NCBI GenBank assembly: GCA_947384955.1
Contig: CANDJC010000045.1
Coordinates: 1 to 34,649 of the forward strand
Source: an uncultured Eubacterium sp.
GTDB lineage: Bacteria; Bacillota; Clostridia; Lachnospirales; Lachnospiraceae
Direction: 5' to 3'
DNA: 34,649 nucleotides
The notes beneath the pieces were generated by a model that saw only the letters and a program-made list of their open reading frames with translations, had not been told where the DNA came from and ran no database searches. The position numbers were made by a program, and so were the translations under genes. This document shows, one piece after another, positions 14,653 to 22,628 of this stretch. Position 1 is the first letter of the stretch. Every line of letters starts with the position of its first letter.

Positions 14653-15519
14653 ATGGACGAAATCAGGTTAAAAGCATTAGCAAAAATTAATCTCGGCCTG
14701 GACGTAACAGGCCGCCGGGAGGATGGCTATCATCTGGTGCGTATGATTATGCAGACGATACATTTGTTTGACAGTGTGCAGATGGAAAAAACAAAAGAGC
14801 CGGGAATCAGGCTGACGACCAACATTCGGTTCCTTCCGACGAATGAACACAATATTGCATACAAGGCTGCAAAATTATTAATGGATGAATTTGGAATCAG
14901 CCAGGGAATCCATATCGATATCCGCAAATGTATTCCCGTATCGGCCGGAATGGCCGGGGGCAGTACGGATGCGGCTGCAGTTTTATATGGGATGAATCAG
15001 ATGTTCGGCTTGCAGCTGTCAAACAGACAGCTGTCGAAACGTGCACTGACACTTGGAGCGGATGTGCCGTACTGTCTGATGAGAGGAACGGCGTTAGCAG
15101 AAGGGATTGGAGAAAAGCTCACAAGGCTTCCGGCTATGCCGCGCTGTCCGGTCCTGATTGCAAAGCCAGGCATCAGTGTATCTACGAAATGGGTTTATGA
15201 GAATCTGAAACTGGATGAACCGTGTGTACATCCGGATATTAATCAGCTGATAGAAGATATTAACAGACAGGATTTGCATGCGATTGCGTCTCATATGGGA
15301 AATATACTGGAAGGCGTTACAGTCAGAGAATATCCGGTTATCGCGCAGATAAAAGAAAAGCTGATGGAGCATGGGGCTTTACATGCGATGATGAGCGGCA
15401 GCGGACCGACTGTGTTTGCATTTTTTGAAGAGCGCGGCCAGGCACGGGCAGCGGCAGATGCATTGCGGGAAAGCGCACTTGCAAGGCAGATTTATGTAAC
15501 AACCATATTTAATGTATAA
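14653..15519 (+). CDS. ispE: 4-diphosphocytidyl-2-C-methyl-D-erythritol kinase
   Basis: GHMP-family kinase that phosphorylates CDP-methylerythritol in the MEP pathway to isoprenoid precursors. The 288-residue length is typical. Visible features are LAKINLGLDVTGRREDGYH at the N-terminus with K11, the ATP-binding glycine-rich loop PVSAGMAGGSTDAAA (95-109), the catalytic aspartate in GADVPYC (D137) and the C-terminal GHMP motif MMSGSGPTVFAFFE. GGAGG lies 6-10 bases before the ATG. It is the first gene behind the palindrome-controlled promoter, and gntR follows 20 bp downstream. Linking isoprenoid synthesis to a metabolite-responsive regulator is common in Clostridia by gene order, but the effector is unknown. 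Confidence 0.96.
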   Translation: MDEIRLKALAKINLGLDVTGRREDGYHLVRMIMQTIHLFDSVQMEKTKEPGIRLTTNIRFLPTNEHNIAYKAAKLLMDEFGISQGIHIDIRKCIPVSAGMAGGSTDAAAVLYGMNQMFGLQLSNRQLSKRALTLGADVPYCLMRGTALAEGIGEKLTRLPAMPRCPVLIAKPGISVSTKWVYENLKLDEPCVHPDINQLIEDINRQDLHAIASHMGNILEGVTVREYPVIAQIKEKLMEHGALHAMMSGSGPTVFAFFEERGQARAAADALRESALARQIYVTTIFNV

Positions 15520-15539
15520 ATGAGTGAGGGATATCAGGG

Positions 15540-16214
15540 ATGTCAGAAGATTTGAAATTAAACATGAATGCGTATCTGCCATTGCGGGATGTGGTATTTC
15601 AAACACTGCGCGAGGCTATTTTAAAAGGAGAACTTAAACCGGGTGAGCGGCTGATGGAGCTGCAGCTTGCATCCAAGCTGGGCGTCAGCAGGACTCCGAT
15701 TCGGGAAGCAATTCGCATGCTTGAACAGGAAGGGCTGGCAGTAACGGTTCCGCGCAAGGGTGCGGAAGTAGCTAAAATGACAGAGAAAAATATGGAAGAT
15801 GTGCTGCAGATACGGGAAGCGTTAGATGACCTTGCAGTACAGACGGCGTGTGATAAAATGACGGAGCAGCAGCTTGTGGAACTGACGCTGGCAAAGAAGA
15901 ATTTTGAAAATGCGATACAGGCGGGAAACCTGAAAAAAATTGTGGAATTTGACGTGGAATTCCATGATATTATATATGAAGCAACTGATAATCCGAAGCT
16001 TGTAGCAATGCTGAATAATCTGAGGGAGCAGATTTACCGCTACCGGGTAGAATATTTAAAAGAAAAAGAAAATTATCCAAGGCTGATTAAAGAGCATGAA
16101 GCGATTTTAAATGCATTAAAAATGAAAGACAGGGAGAAGGCGGTAGATTATATGCGCTGTCATATCCGTAATCAGGCGGAAGCTGTCAAAGCGGTTATCC
16201 GGGAACAGGGCTGA
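15540..16214 (+). CDS. GntR family regulator, FCD (FadR) subfamily
   Basis: 224 residues. An N-terminal winged helix-turn-helix (about 14-80) contains LKPGERLMELQLASKLGVSRTPIREAIRMLEQEGL, the GntR signature. The C-terminal all-helical FCD ligand domain (about 95-215) carries the expected metal-site pattern: the D and H of FDVEFHDIIYEATDNP, the H of KEHEAILNAL and the H of MRCHIRNQ. It would be a dimer binding a palindromic operator and a small organic acid, often with a metal. The gene is in an operon with ispE and the 43-bp palindrome over their promoter is the obvious candidate site, so it probably represses itself and ispE. Confidence 0.92.
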   Translation: MSEDLKLNMNAYLPLRDVVFQTLREAILKGELKPGERLMELQLASKLGVSRTPIREAIRMLEQEGLAVTVPRKGAEVAKMTEKNMEDVLQIREALDDLAVQTACDKMTEQQLVELTLAKKNFENAIQAGNLKKIVEFDVEFHDIIYEATDNPKLVAMLNNLREQIYRYRVEYLKEKENYPRLIKEHEAILNALKMKDREKAVDYMRCHIRNQAEAVKAVIREQG

Positions 16215-16286
16215 TTTTTATAAAAATAATGGAACAAATATCCGGGTGCCGGCATATGCTGATAGTAAGAGCAGGAGGGTATTTGT

Positions 16287-17555
16287 GTGCTTATGAAAAG
16301 TGTATATCAGACTCAGGCAGATATGCCGGATACGGGCCTGTTACAAATGAGCGTAGAATCCAGAGTAAACAGGGAGCCTGTTGCAGATGCCAGAATTGAA
16401 ATTTCTTATACAGGAGAACCGGACAGCACGTTTGAAACGCTGAATACAAATGAATCCGGGCAGACGCAGCAGGTTGAGCTGAAAGCGCCGCCAATCGAAT
16501 ACAGTATGGGACCGTCTGAGACGCAGCCGTATGCCCAGTATACGATTCAGATATCTGCGGAAGGCTACCAGCCGGTAACAGTTACAGGCATTCAGGTGCT
16601 GCCGGAGGCGACGGCTGTTCAGGATATCCGTCTGCAGCCAGTCGGCGCTGCGGCGACATGGCCGGATGATATTGTGATACCCGCAAATGCATTGTTTGGC
16701 AATTTTCCGCCGAAAATCGAGGAAGCGGAAATAAAACCAGTCCGCCAGACCGGAGAAATTGTACTTAGCAGGGTTGTAGTACCGGAATATGTGATCGTTC
16801 ATGACGGGGCGCCGACAGACAGTACGGCTACAGATTATTATATCCGGTACAAAGATTATATTAAGAATGTAGCATCCAGTGAAATTTATGCAACATGGCC
16901 GGATGCAACTATACGGGCGAATATTCTGGCAATTATGTCCTTTACCATGAACCGGGTGTATACAGAGTGGTATCGGAACAAAGGATATAATTTTACAATT
17001 ACATCGTCAACGGCTTATGACCAGAAATGGTCTTATGGCAGAAATATTTTTTCGAATATTTCACTGATTGTGGATGAGATGTTTCAGAATTTCCTTTCCA
17101 GGCCGAATGTACGGCAGCCGATTTTGACGCAGTATTGCGACGGGCAGAGAGTTTCATGTCCGAACTGGATGACGCAGTGGGGTTCTAAATACCTTGGCGA
17201 CCAGGGGTATTCTGCGATTGAAATCCTGCGCTATTATTATGGAAGCGATATGTATATCAATACGGCCGAAGAAATTTCCGGGGTGCCGGCTTCCTGGCCG
17301 GGGGTTGTTCTGACAATCGGTTCTTCCGGCAGTAAGGTGCGCCAGATGCAGGAACAGCTAAACCGGATAGCAAGAGCTTATCCAGCATTGCCGGTGATTG
17401 TGGCAGACGGCATATACGGGCCAAGGACACAGGAAGCGGTTGAGAAATTTCAGTCTGTGTTCGGGCTTCCGGTGACCGGGGATGTAGATTTCAGAACCTG
17501 GTACAAAATTTCTGAAATTTATGTCGGTGTATCCAGAATAGCGGAACTTGCATAA
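16287..17555 (+). CDS. SpoIID-like protein with C-terminal peptidoglycan-binding domain
   Basis: 422 residues from GTG (GGAGGG at 16274-16279, 7-base spacing); ATG 16293 is an alternative with long spacing. Domains in order: an N-terminal beta domain like carboxypeptidase regulatory repeats (about 10-115; EPVADARIEISYTG, ISAEGYQPVTVTGIQV), a central segment with NVASSEIYATWPDATIRANILAIMSFTMNRVY resembling SpoIID/LytB-type cell-wall proteins (about 190-340), and a PG_binding_1 repeat at the C-terminus (GSSGSKVRQMQEQLNRI ... DGIYGPRTQEAVEKFQ). Close relatives in Clostridia are annotated as spore cortex-lytic or peptidoglycan-binding proteins. No signal peptide is evident, which fits a spore-compartment role, though that is inference. 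It suggests a spore former. Confidence 0.88.
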   Translation: MLMKSVYQTQADMPDTGLLQMSVESRVNREPVADARIEISYTGEPDSTFETLNTNESGQTQQVELKAPPIEYSMGPSETQPYAQYTIQISAEGYQPVTVTGIQVLPEATAVQDIRLQPVGAAATWPDDIVIPANALFGNFPPKIEEAEIKPVRQTGEIVLSRVVVPEYVIVHDGAPTDSTATDYYIRYKDYIKNVASSEIYATWPDATIRANILAIMSFTMNRVYTEWYRNKGYNFTITSSTAYDQKWSYGRNIFSNISLIVDEMFQNFLSRPNVRQPILTQYCDGQRVSCPNWMTQWGSKYLGDQGYSAIEILRYYYGSDMYINTAEEISGVPASWPGVVLTIGSSGSKVRQMQEQLNRIARAYPALPVIVADGIYGPRTQEAVEKFQSVFGLPVTGDVDFRTWYKISEIYVGVSRIAELA

Positions 17556-17594
17556 TAAATCAGTAACTCCATCCAGCCGGAAGTCAGCGTTTAT

Positions 17595-17627
17595 CACAGA
17601 CTGCCTGGTGCAGACGCTGTGTTTTTT
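17595..17627 (+). terminator. Intrinsic terminator after the SpoIID-like gene
   Basis: CACAG (17595-17599) with CTGTG (17617-17621) encloses an inner stem CTGC/GCAG (17601-17604 and 17610-17613), followed by T6 (17622-17627). The remaining sequence up to truA at 17780 shows no clear promoter. Confidence 0.75.
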
Positions 17628-17779
17628 CGGCTGACGGAACACGCTGCCGACAAAATTCTGTCCTGCACTGACACAAATCAGACTGCACGAAACTCAGATT
17701 TCTGACCGGATGGAGCGCTGGAATTATGCAGCATATGAAAAATGACAGTTCTCAGCATTGACAAAGGAGTTACAATCAG

Positions 17780-18529
17780 ATGAATTATAAATTTTTGATT
17801 CAGTACGATGGAAGCCGTTACAGCGGCTGGCAGAAACAGGGAAATACTCAGAAAACCATTCAGGGAAAGATGGAGGCTGTTTTAGGTAAAATGACAGGTA
17901 CGCAGGTGGAGGTTCATGGCTCTGGCAGGACGGACGCCGGCGTACATGCTTACGGGCAGACTGCCAACGCGCATTTTCAGACAGATTTATCAGTTAATCA
18001 AATCAGGGATTACTTAAACCAGTATCTGCCGGAAGATATTGCAGTTTTGGAAGTGACCACAGTGCATCCGAGATTTCACAGCAGGCTGAATGCATCCAAA
18101 AAGACTTACTGCTACCGGATTCGCACAAATCCGCTGCGGGATGTATTTGGCAGAAAGTATACCTATAGCATGGAGGGGCCGTTTGATGTGCATGCAATGC
18201 GCAGGGCAGCTGCACTTCTTACGGGAACGCATGATTTTACTTCGTTTTGCGCAAACCGGAGGATGAAAAAATCGGCGGTACGTACAATATATGAAATCCG
18301 TATTGAACAGACCGAGGATGAACTGGAGTTTTGGTTCACAGGAGATGGATTTTTGCAGTATATGGTGCGGATTCTGACAGGCACGCTGGTGGAGACAGGA
18401 TTAGGAAAGCGGGAGGCGGACAGCATGACGGCGGTGTTAGAGGCAAAAAACAGAGATGCCGCGGGAATGACAATGCCGCCGCAGGGTCTTGCACTTATGA
18501 ATGTATTTTATATGAAGGAGCCGGTCTGA
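17780..18529 (+). CDS. truA: tRNA pseudouridine synthase A
   Basis: Isomerises uridines 38-40 in the anticodon stem-loop of many tRNAs. 249 residues, typical length. The catalytic aspartate is D52 in VHGSGRTDAGVHAYGQ. Other family blocks are FLIQYDGSRYSGWQKQ at the N-terminus, RFHSRLNASKKTYCYRI, THDFTSFCA and the C-terminal GDGFLQYMVRILTGTLVETG. AAGGAG (17763-17768) sets the ATG. recJ follows 46 bp downstream, so the two are probably co-transcribed. A TTGACA at 17758-17763 is too close to the start codon to be a promoter. Confidence 0.96.
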   Translation: MNYKFLIQYDGSRYSGWQKQGNTQKTIQGKMEAVLGKMTGTQVEVHGSGRTDAGVHAYGQTANAHFQTDLSVNQIRDYLNQYLPEDIAVLEVTTVHPRFHSRLNASKKTYCYRIRTNPLRDVFGRKYTYSMEGPFDVHAMRRAAALLTGTHDFTSFCANRRMKKSAVRTIYEIRIEQTEDELEFWFTGDGFLQYMVRILTGTLVETGLGKREADSMTAVLEAKNRDAAGMTMPPQGLALMNVFYMKEPV

Positions 18530-18575
18530 CTGGCAGATATCATTTCTGGCGTACAGGAGAGGAATTTGATATATT

Positions 18576-20345
18576 ATGAAAGAGCAATGGTATGTGACTG
18601 CAAAAAAGGCAGATTTTAAATCAATTGGTGAACGTTTTGGCATTGACCAGGTTACGGCGAGAATTATAAGAAACCGTGAGATTACAGGAGATGAGGAAAT
18701 TGCTTCCTATCTGTCATGTTCGCCCGGACAGCTGCATAATCCGCATTTGCTGAAGGATGCAGATAAGGCGGCAGCAATTGCGGCAGCAAAAATCCGCGAA
18801 GGGAAGAAAATACGAATTATCGGAGATTATGACATTGACGGCGTGAATGCATCGTATATTCTGCTTACCGGGCTGCGTATCTGCGGCGCTTCTGTGGACC
18901 CGGTGATACCGGACAGGGTGCATGACGGATACGGAGTGAATGAAAGACTGATTGCGAAAGCTTTAGAAGACGGTGTGGATACAATTATTACCTGCGATAA
19001 CGGAATTTCCGCATGGAAGGAAATTGCTTTTGCGAAGGAATCCGGCCTGACAGTGATTGTCACGGACCATCATGAGGTGCCGTTTACAGCGGATGAAGAT
19101 GGAGAAAAGAGTTATCATATTCCGCCGGCGGATGCGGTCATAAATCCCAAACAGGCAGACTGTGCTTATCCGTATCCCGGACTGTGCGGGGCGGCGGTAG
19201 CATGGAAATTTATCCAGGTACTGTATGAAACAATGGATATTCCGGTACAGAAAAGTTACGAGATGATAGCGCATGTGGCATTTGCTACGGTCGGTGATGT
19301 AATGGAGCTGACAGGAGAAAACCGGATGCTTGTGAAATTAGGCCTTGAGGCCATTCATAAAACAGAAAATCCGGGCCTGCTTGCTTTGATTCAGCAAAAT
19401 AAGCTGGAGCGGGAAAAAATCAAATCGTGGCATTTTGGGTTTGTCTTAGGCCCTTGTATCAATGCCAGCGGAAGACTGGATACGGCAAGACGTTCCCTGC
19501 AGCTTTTGTCTGCGCGTTCCATGGAACAGGCATCAGGTCTGGCAAAAGAGCTGGTAGAGTTAAATGACAGGCGAAAAAACCTTACATTAAAGGGTCTGGA
19601 AGAAGCAAAGAACCTGATTGAAGAACAGGAAATCTGGAAAGATAAGGTTATGGTGGTCTATCTTCCGCAGTGCCATGAAAGTCTGGCTGGAATTATTGCC
19701 GGCAGAATCCGGGAAATGTATCATAAGCCGGTGTTTGTACTGACAGATTCGGAGGACGGCCTGGTCAAAGGTTCCGGGCGTTCGATAGAAGCCTATTCTA
19801 TGTATGAAGAAATGACAAAATGTGCGCCGCTTATGACCAAGTTCGGAGGTCATCCTATGGCGGCGGGGCTTTCTATGAACAGAGAAAATACAGAAAGGTT
19901 CCGAAGGGAATTAAATGAATATGCAAAACTGACGGAAGAAGACTTTATTGAAAAAATACATATTGATGTGCCGATGCCGCTGTATTACATCCGTGCAGAA
20001 CTGATACGGGAATTTGAACGCCTCGAGCCTTTTGGAAAGGGAAATGAGAAGCCGGTTTTTGCTGTCCGCGATGTCCATCCGCTGCGAGCCAGTATTGCAG
20101 GAAAGAATAAAAATGTTATGAAGCTCGTATTAGAGGACGGGGCAGGAGGCAGCATGGATGCTGTTTATTTTGGAGATATGGATGCATTTCTTGCGTTTTT
20201 GCAGGACAAATCCTCGGAACAGGAAGTGGATGCACTGTTTAACGGAGTACCTCAAAACATACGTTTTTCTATTACATATGACCCGTCTATTGATGAGTAT
20301 CTGGGCAGGGAGCGTGTTCAGGTCATTATCCGTCATTACTGCTGA
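18576..20345 (+). CDS. recJ: Single-strand-specific 5'-3' exonuclease RecJ
   Basis: DHH-family nuclease that degrades single-stranded DNA 5' to 3' in recombination and repair. 589 residues. The DHH phosphoesterase motifs are present: IIGDYDIDGVNAS (about 83-95), TCDNGIS, the VTDHHEVP signature, then GPCINASGRLDTA. A DHHA1 domain follows (SLAGIIAGRIREMYHKPVFVL, FGGHPMAAGLSM), and then the C-terminal OB-type region (RLEPFGKGNEKPVFAVRDV). Slightly longer than minimal RecJ but within the Clostridial range. It ends at a strong bidirectional terminator. Confidence 0.93.
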   Translation: MKEQWYVTAKKADFKSIGERFGIDQVTARIIRNREITGDEEIASYLSCSPGQLHNPHLLKDADKAAAIAAAKIREGKKIRIIGDYDIDGVNASYILLTGLRICGASVDPVIPDRVHDGYGVNERLIAKALEDGVDTIITCDNGISAWKEIAFAKESGLTVIVTDHHEVPFTADEDGEKSYHIPPADAVINPKQADCAYPYPGLCGAAVAWKFIQVLYETMDIPVQKSYEMIAHVAFATVGDVMELTGENRMLVKLGLEAIHKTENPGLLALIQQNKLEREKIKSWHFGFVLGPCINASGRLDTARRSLQLLSARSMEQASGLAKELVELNDRRKNLTLKGLEEAKNLIEEQEIWKDKVMVVYLPQCHESLAGIIAGRIREMYHKPVFVLTDSEDGLVKGSGRSIEAYSMYEEMTKCAPLMTKFGGHPMAAGLSMNRENTERFRRELNEYAKLTEEDFIEKIHIDVPMPLYYIRAELIREFERLEPFGKGNEKPVFAVRDVHPLRASIAGKNKNVMKLVLEDGAGGSMDAVYFGDMDAFLAFLQDKSSEQEVDALFNGVPQNIRFSITYDPSIDEYLGRERVQVIIRHYC

Positions 20346-20390
20346 AAGACGTTTCCTGTTTTTGCAAAAGCCACCGCACACAAAATCAGA

Positions 20391-20440
20391 AAAAAATCTG
20401 CACAGGGGCTGCCTGTTACGGCAGCCGCTGTACAGATTTT
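20391..20440. terminator. Bidirectional terminator between recJ and the lipoprotein gene
   Basis: A long stem pairs AAAATCTG (20393-20400) with CAGATTTT (20433-20440), with inner ACAG/CTGT and GGCTGCC/GGCAGCC and a short loop. A- and T-runs at both ends let it work in both directions. The 20441-20481 remainder holds nothing else. Confidence 0.88.
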
Positions 20441-20481
20441 AGCATAGACAATCAGTATCATGCAATGCAGAAACAGAATGA

Positions 20482-21468
20482 TTATTCAGCAGCAGGTGCG
20501 GCAGTTTCTGCAGCCGCTTTTGCTTCATCAGGAATAGAGAATTCTTCAGCAGCATTAAAATCAGAGCATGTCAGGCTGAATGTCATTTTAGGAATGCTCA
20601 TAGATACGTCTTCTGCCTGTTCAGCCATAGATTCTGCAAGGCCGGAAATCAGGGCATTCATAACGGAAGTCATATCCATTTCGTATTTTACCGGATACAG
20701 GCTGGCTTCATCAATCCAAAGATGAATTTCCATATCGCCGGCATCATCCATCATCGTTTCGAGCTGGTCAGCGGTAACGCCAAGAGAACTGGTAAAAGAG
20801 TCTAATGCACCGGTAGAACTGAGAGCTTCTTTTACGGAATCTCCGCTGAGGGTAGCAGTATATTTGTAAGCGCTTGCGCCGTCTACATCTTCTGAACCGT
20901 CTGCTTCAAACTGATAGCCGCTTTCCATGTATTCAGTCATAGAGCTGGAAACGTTATACGGCTGAAGGACAGATGCATCTACAGTCTGTGCCGTCCAGTT
21001 TGTGCCGTCTGACATATACATGGTGCATGTTCCGTCTTCAGCTGTATCTGCATAAATGCTGGAGGAAGAAGAGCCTGCATCTCCTGCATCGACGGTTACG
21101 TCAGCTTTTAAGCGCATAGGGTCCTGAAAGTAAGCCATGTCCATAGTAGTAAGGGTTTTCAGAGACTGTGTTTCTCCGTCGGCAGATAAATCCATGTTCA
21201 TTTCCATTATCATTTTTCCGGACAGGCTGGTAACATCTGCCATATTTTTCTGAGCTTCCGCAAATGGGTCAGCGTCAGTTTTGGAGTCAGCATCTGTTTT
21301 GGAATCAGCGTCCTGTGCGTCATCATTTTTGTCCGAATCGTCCTGCGCAGTTGTCTGGGACGGGGTATTAGCTGCGTCATTGCCGGTATCAGAGCTTCCG
21401 CAGGCGGTTACAGATACGGTCAGGGCAGCAGTTAAAAATAATGCCAGAAATTTGTTTCTCATTTTCAT
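20482..21468 (-). CDS. Secreted lipoprotein, DUF6612/LppX-like
   Basis: 328 residues. A lipoprotein signal (MKMRNKFLALFLTAALTVSVTAC) has lipobox VTAC, so the mature N-terminus would be a lipid-modified cysteine on the outer membrane face. An acidic low-complexity linker with a short repeat (DADSKTDADSKTDADP) follows. The globular part has beta-strand patterns such as SLSGKMIMEMNMDLSADG, MRLKADVTVDAG and MEIHLWIDEASLYPVKYEMDM, which are typical of LolA/LppX-like and DUF6612 lipoproteins. Function is unknown; a lipid-binding or carrier role is suggested only by fold. GGGAGGAA precedes the start. A strong promoter lies at 21517-21545. Confidence 0.8.
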   Translation of the reverse strand: MKMRNKFLALFLTAALTVSVTACGSSDTGNDAANTPSQTTAQDDSDKNDDAQDADSKTDADSKTDADPFAEAQKNMADVTSLSGKMIMEMNMDLSADGETQSLKTLTTMDMAYFQDPMRLKADVTVDAGDAGSSSSSIYADTAEDGTCTMYMSDGTNWTAQTVDASVLQPYNVSSSMTEYMESGYQFEADGSEDVDGASAYKYTATLSGDSVKEALSSTGALDSFTSSLGVTADQLETMMDDAGDMEIHLWIDEASLYPVKYEMDMTSVMNALISGLAESMAEQAEDVSMSIPKMTFSLTCSDFNAAEEFSIPDEAKAAAETAAPAAE

Positions 21469-21516
21469 CGGTGAGTTCCTCCCTTAATAATGTGTATGGA
21501 ATTTGGTTCCTTGTAT

Positions 21517-21545
21517 ATATTATTACGTTATGGGCAGTTTGTCAA
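21517..21545 (-). promoter_or_regulatory. Promoter of the lipoprotein gene
   Basis: On the minus strand, TTGACA (complement of 21540-21545), 17 bp, TAATAT (complement of 21517-21522). The leader is about 40 nt. Confidence 0.85.
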
Positions 21546-21604
21546 ATTTATTTCATAATAGGTTAATAATTTAGCCGCAGTCAGACAGGAGGGAGTACAG
21601 AGCA

Positions 21605-21636
21605 GCAGCCAGAAGAAGGAAAGTTCTTCTGGCTGC
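21605..21636. other. Perfect 13-bp hairpin without U-tract
   Basis: GCAGCCAGAAGAA (21605-21617) and its complement (21624-21636) flank a 6-nt loop. It lies just past the stop of the minus-strand XRE gene. No T-run follows on either strand, so it is either a weak or factor-assisted terminator or a transcript-protecting structure. Confidence 0.5.
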
Positions 21637-21650
21637 AGAGAATATCATAA

Positions 21651-21854
21651 TCAGGAAGCCGAATCTAAAGACAGTATATCTTCAATGCCGCAGTTTAAAT
21701 ACATGCAGATTTTTTCTAAAACATCAAAACTAATCCGGGTTGTCCGGTTGTGATTCAGATTTCTGAGTGTGGAAGTGGATATGCCGGTATCTTTTGCCAG
21801 CTGGTTTTGTGAAACCCCTTTTTGGTCCAGAACCTGATTTAAAGTAACTTTCAT
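21651..21854 (-). CDS. Small XRE-family (Cro/CI-type) transcription regulator
   Basis: 67 residues, essentially one helix-turn-helix: LNQVLDQKGVSQNQLAKDTGISTSTLRNLNHNRTTRISFDVLEKICMYLNC. The recognition helix region is TGISTSTLRNL. AAGGAGG is 7-8 bases before the ATG on the minus strand. This HTH_26-type mini-regulator is common in Lachnospiraceae; targets are unknown. Its divergent neighbour is the small Cys-rich protein at 22036, whose promoter lies in the shared 180-bp gap, so that gene is a possible target. Confidence 0.88.
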   Translation of the reverse strand: MKVTLNQVLDQKGVSQNQLAKDTGISTSTLRNLNHNRTTRISFDVLEKICMYLNCGIEDILSLDSAS

Positions 21855-21932
21855 GTACAGAGCCTCCTTTGCATATTTGAGAATAGCTTATCCGGCAGGA
21901 AGGATATTTATGCATCGGTGTTTGAATAAGAC

Positions 21933-21961
21933 TTTACACTTATTGCAGAACCTGTTATGAT
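21933..21961 (+). promoter_or_regulatory. Promoter of the small Cys-rich protein gene
   Basis: TTTACA (21933-21938), 17 bp, TGT-TATGAT (extended -10, 21953-21961). The leader is about 70 nt. Confidence 0.75.
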
Positions 21962-22035
21962 TGATACAGACGATGCAGGAAAGAACGCCATCGTGATAGA
22001 AAGCGGACTAAGAATAAGAAAGGATGAAAAGCAGA

Positions 22036-22392
22036 ATGAATGATACAGTAAAAGATTTTGTGAAAAAGAAAGCACAGGAATTAATAGAAGTCCCGTACTG
22101 CTGCGAAGAAGCAAAGGCAGCGGTCAGAAGCTGGCTGGATGCGATAGGGACAGAGCAGGAAGCCGGGCAGGCAAAAAAGATGATTGCAGAACTTGAAGAA
22201 GACAGAATGACGGCTGACGAAGTGCTTTCTTTTGCAGAATCGGATGCTGGTGTACAGGCGTTTGGAGAAGAAGCGGCAAAGAATGTGGCCGCACATGCAA
22301 GAGAAATCAAATCCGCCGGAGGAGTATACTGCGACTGCGAAGCCTGCGCGGCAGTGACAGCGATTCTTGAAAAAAAGAATGAGCTGTTATAG
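22036..22392 (+). CDS. Small Cys-rich protein (Lachnospiraceae family often labelled Hsp90-like)
   Basis: 118 residues from ATG 22036; an ATG four codons earlier overlaps its own AAAGGA, so the later start is preferred. The protein is mostly helical and acidic, with two cysteine motifs: YCCEEAK (near 20) and YCDCEACAAV (near 100). The spacing suggests a metal- or redox-active site. Similar short proteins from gut Clostridia are often named molecular chaperone Hsp90 in automatic annotation. Nothing here resembles the Hsp90 ATPase, and that label looks wrong. FAESDAGVQAFGEEAAKNVAAHA is the best conserved stretch as I recall the family. Function unknown. Confidence 0.75.
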   Translation: MNDTVKDFVKKKAQELIEVPYCCEEAKAAVRSWLDAIGTEQEAGQAKKMIAELEEDRMTADEVLSFAESDAGVQAFGEEAAKNVAAHAREIKSAGGVYCDCEACAAVTAILEKKNELL

Positions 22393-22539
22393 AATGCAGA
22401 TATTATGATGCCCGGAATATCATAGGCAAAGCCAGGGCGGGAATGTGGACGAAGATAATGGACGTTTGAAAATCCCGTTTGAAAGAATCGCTGCAGAAAA
22501 GAGGAATAAGTAAAAATAATCTTTTGCACAAAGATAAAT

Positions 22540-22600
22540 AAAGAAAGAGCTGTCGCATTCATCCTGTATCTATTACTTAGCGCGGCAGCAGCCTTTCTTT
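22540..22600. terminator. Probable bidirectional terminator
   Basis: AAAGAAAG at 22540-22547 pairs with CTTTCTTT at 22593-22600; inside, AGCTG and TCGC pair imperfectly with CAG and GCGG. A- and T-rich ends suit both converging genes. The sequence 22393-22539 before it holds no gene that I can support. Confidence 0.55.
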
Positions 22601-22628
22601 ATGATGATTAAGACTGCGGATAAAACTC

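Noticed and set aside
17758-17763. TTGACA just before truA
   Set aside because: A -10 at 17 bp would fall inside the coding region, and the sequence overlaps the ribosome-binding site.
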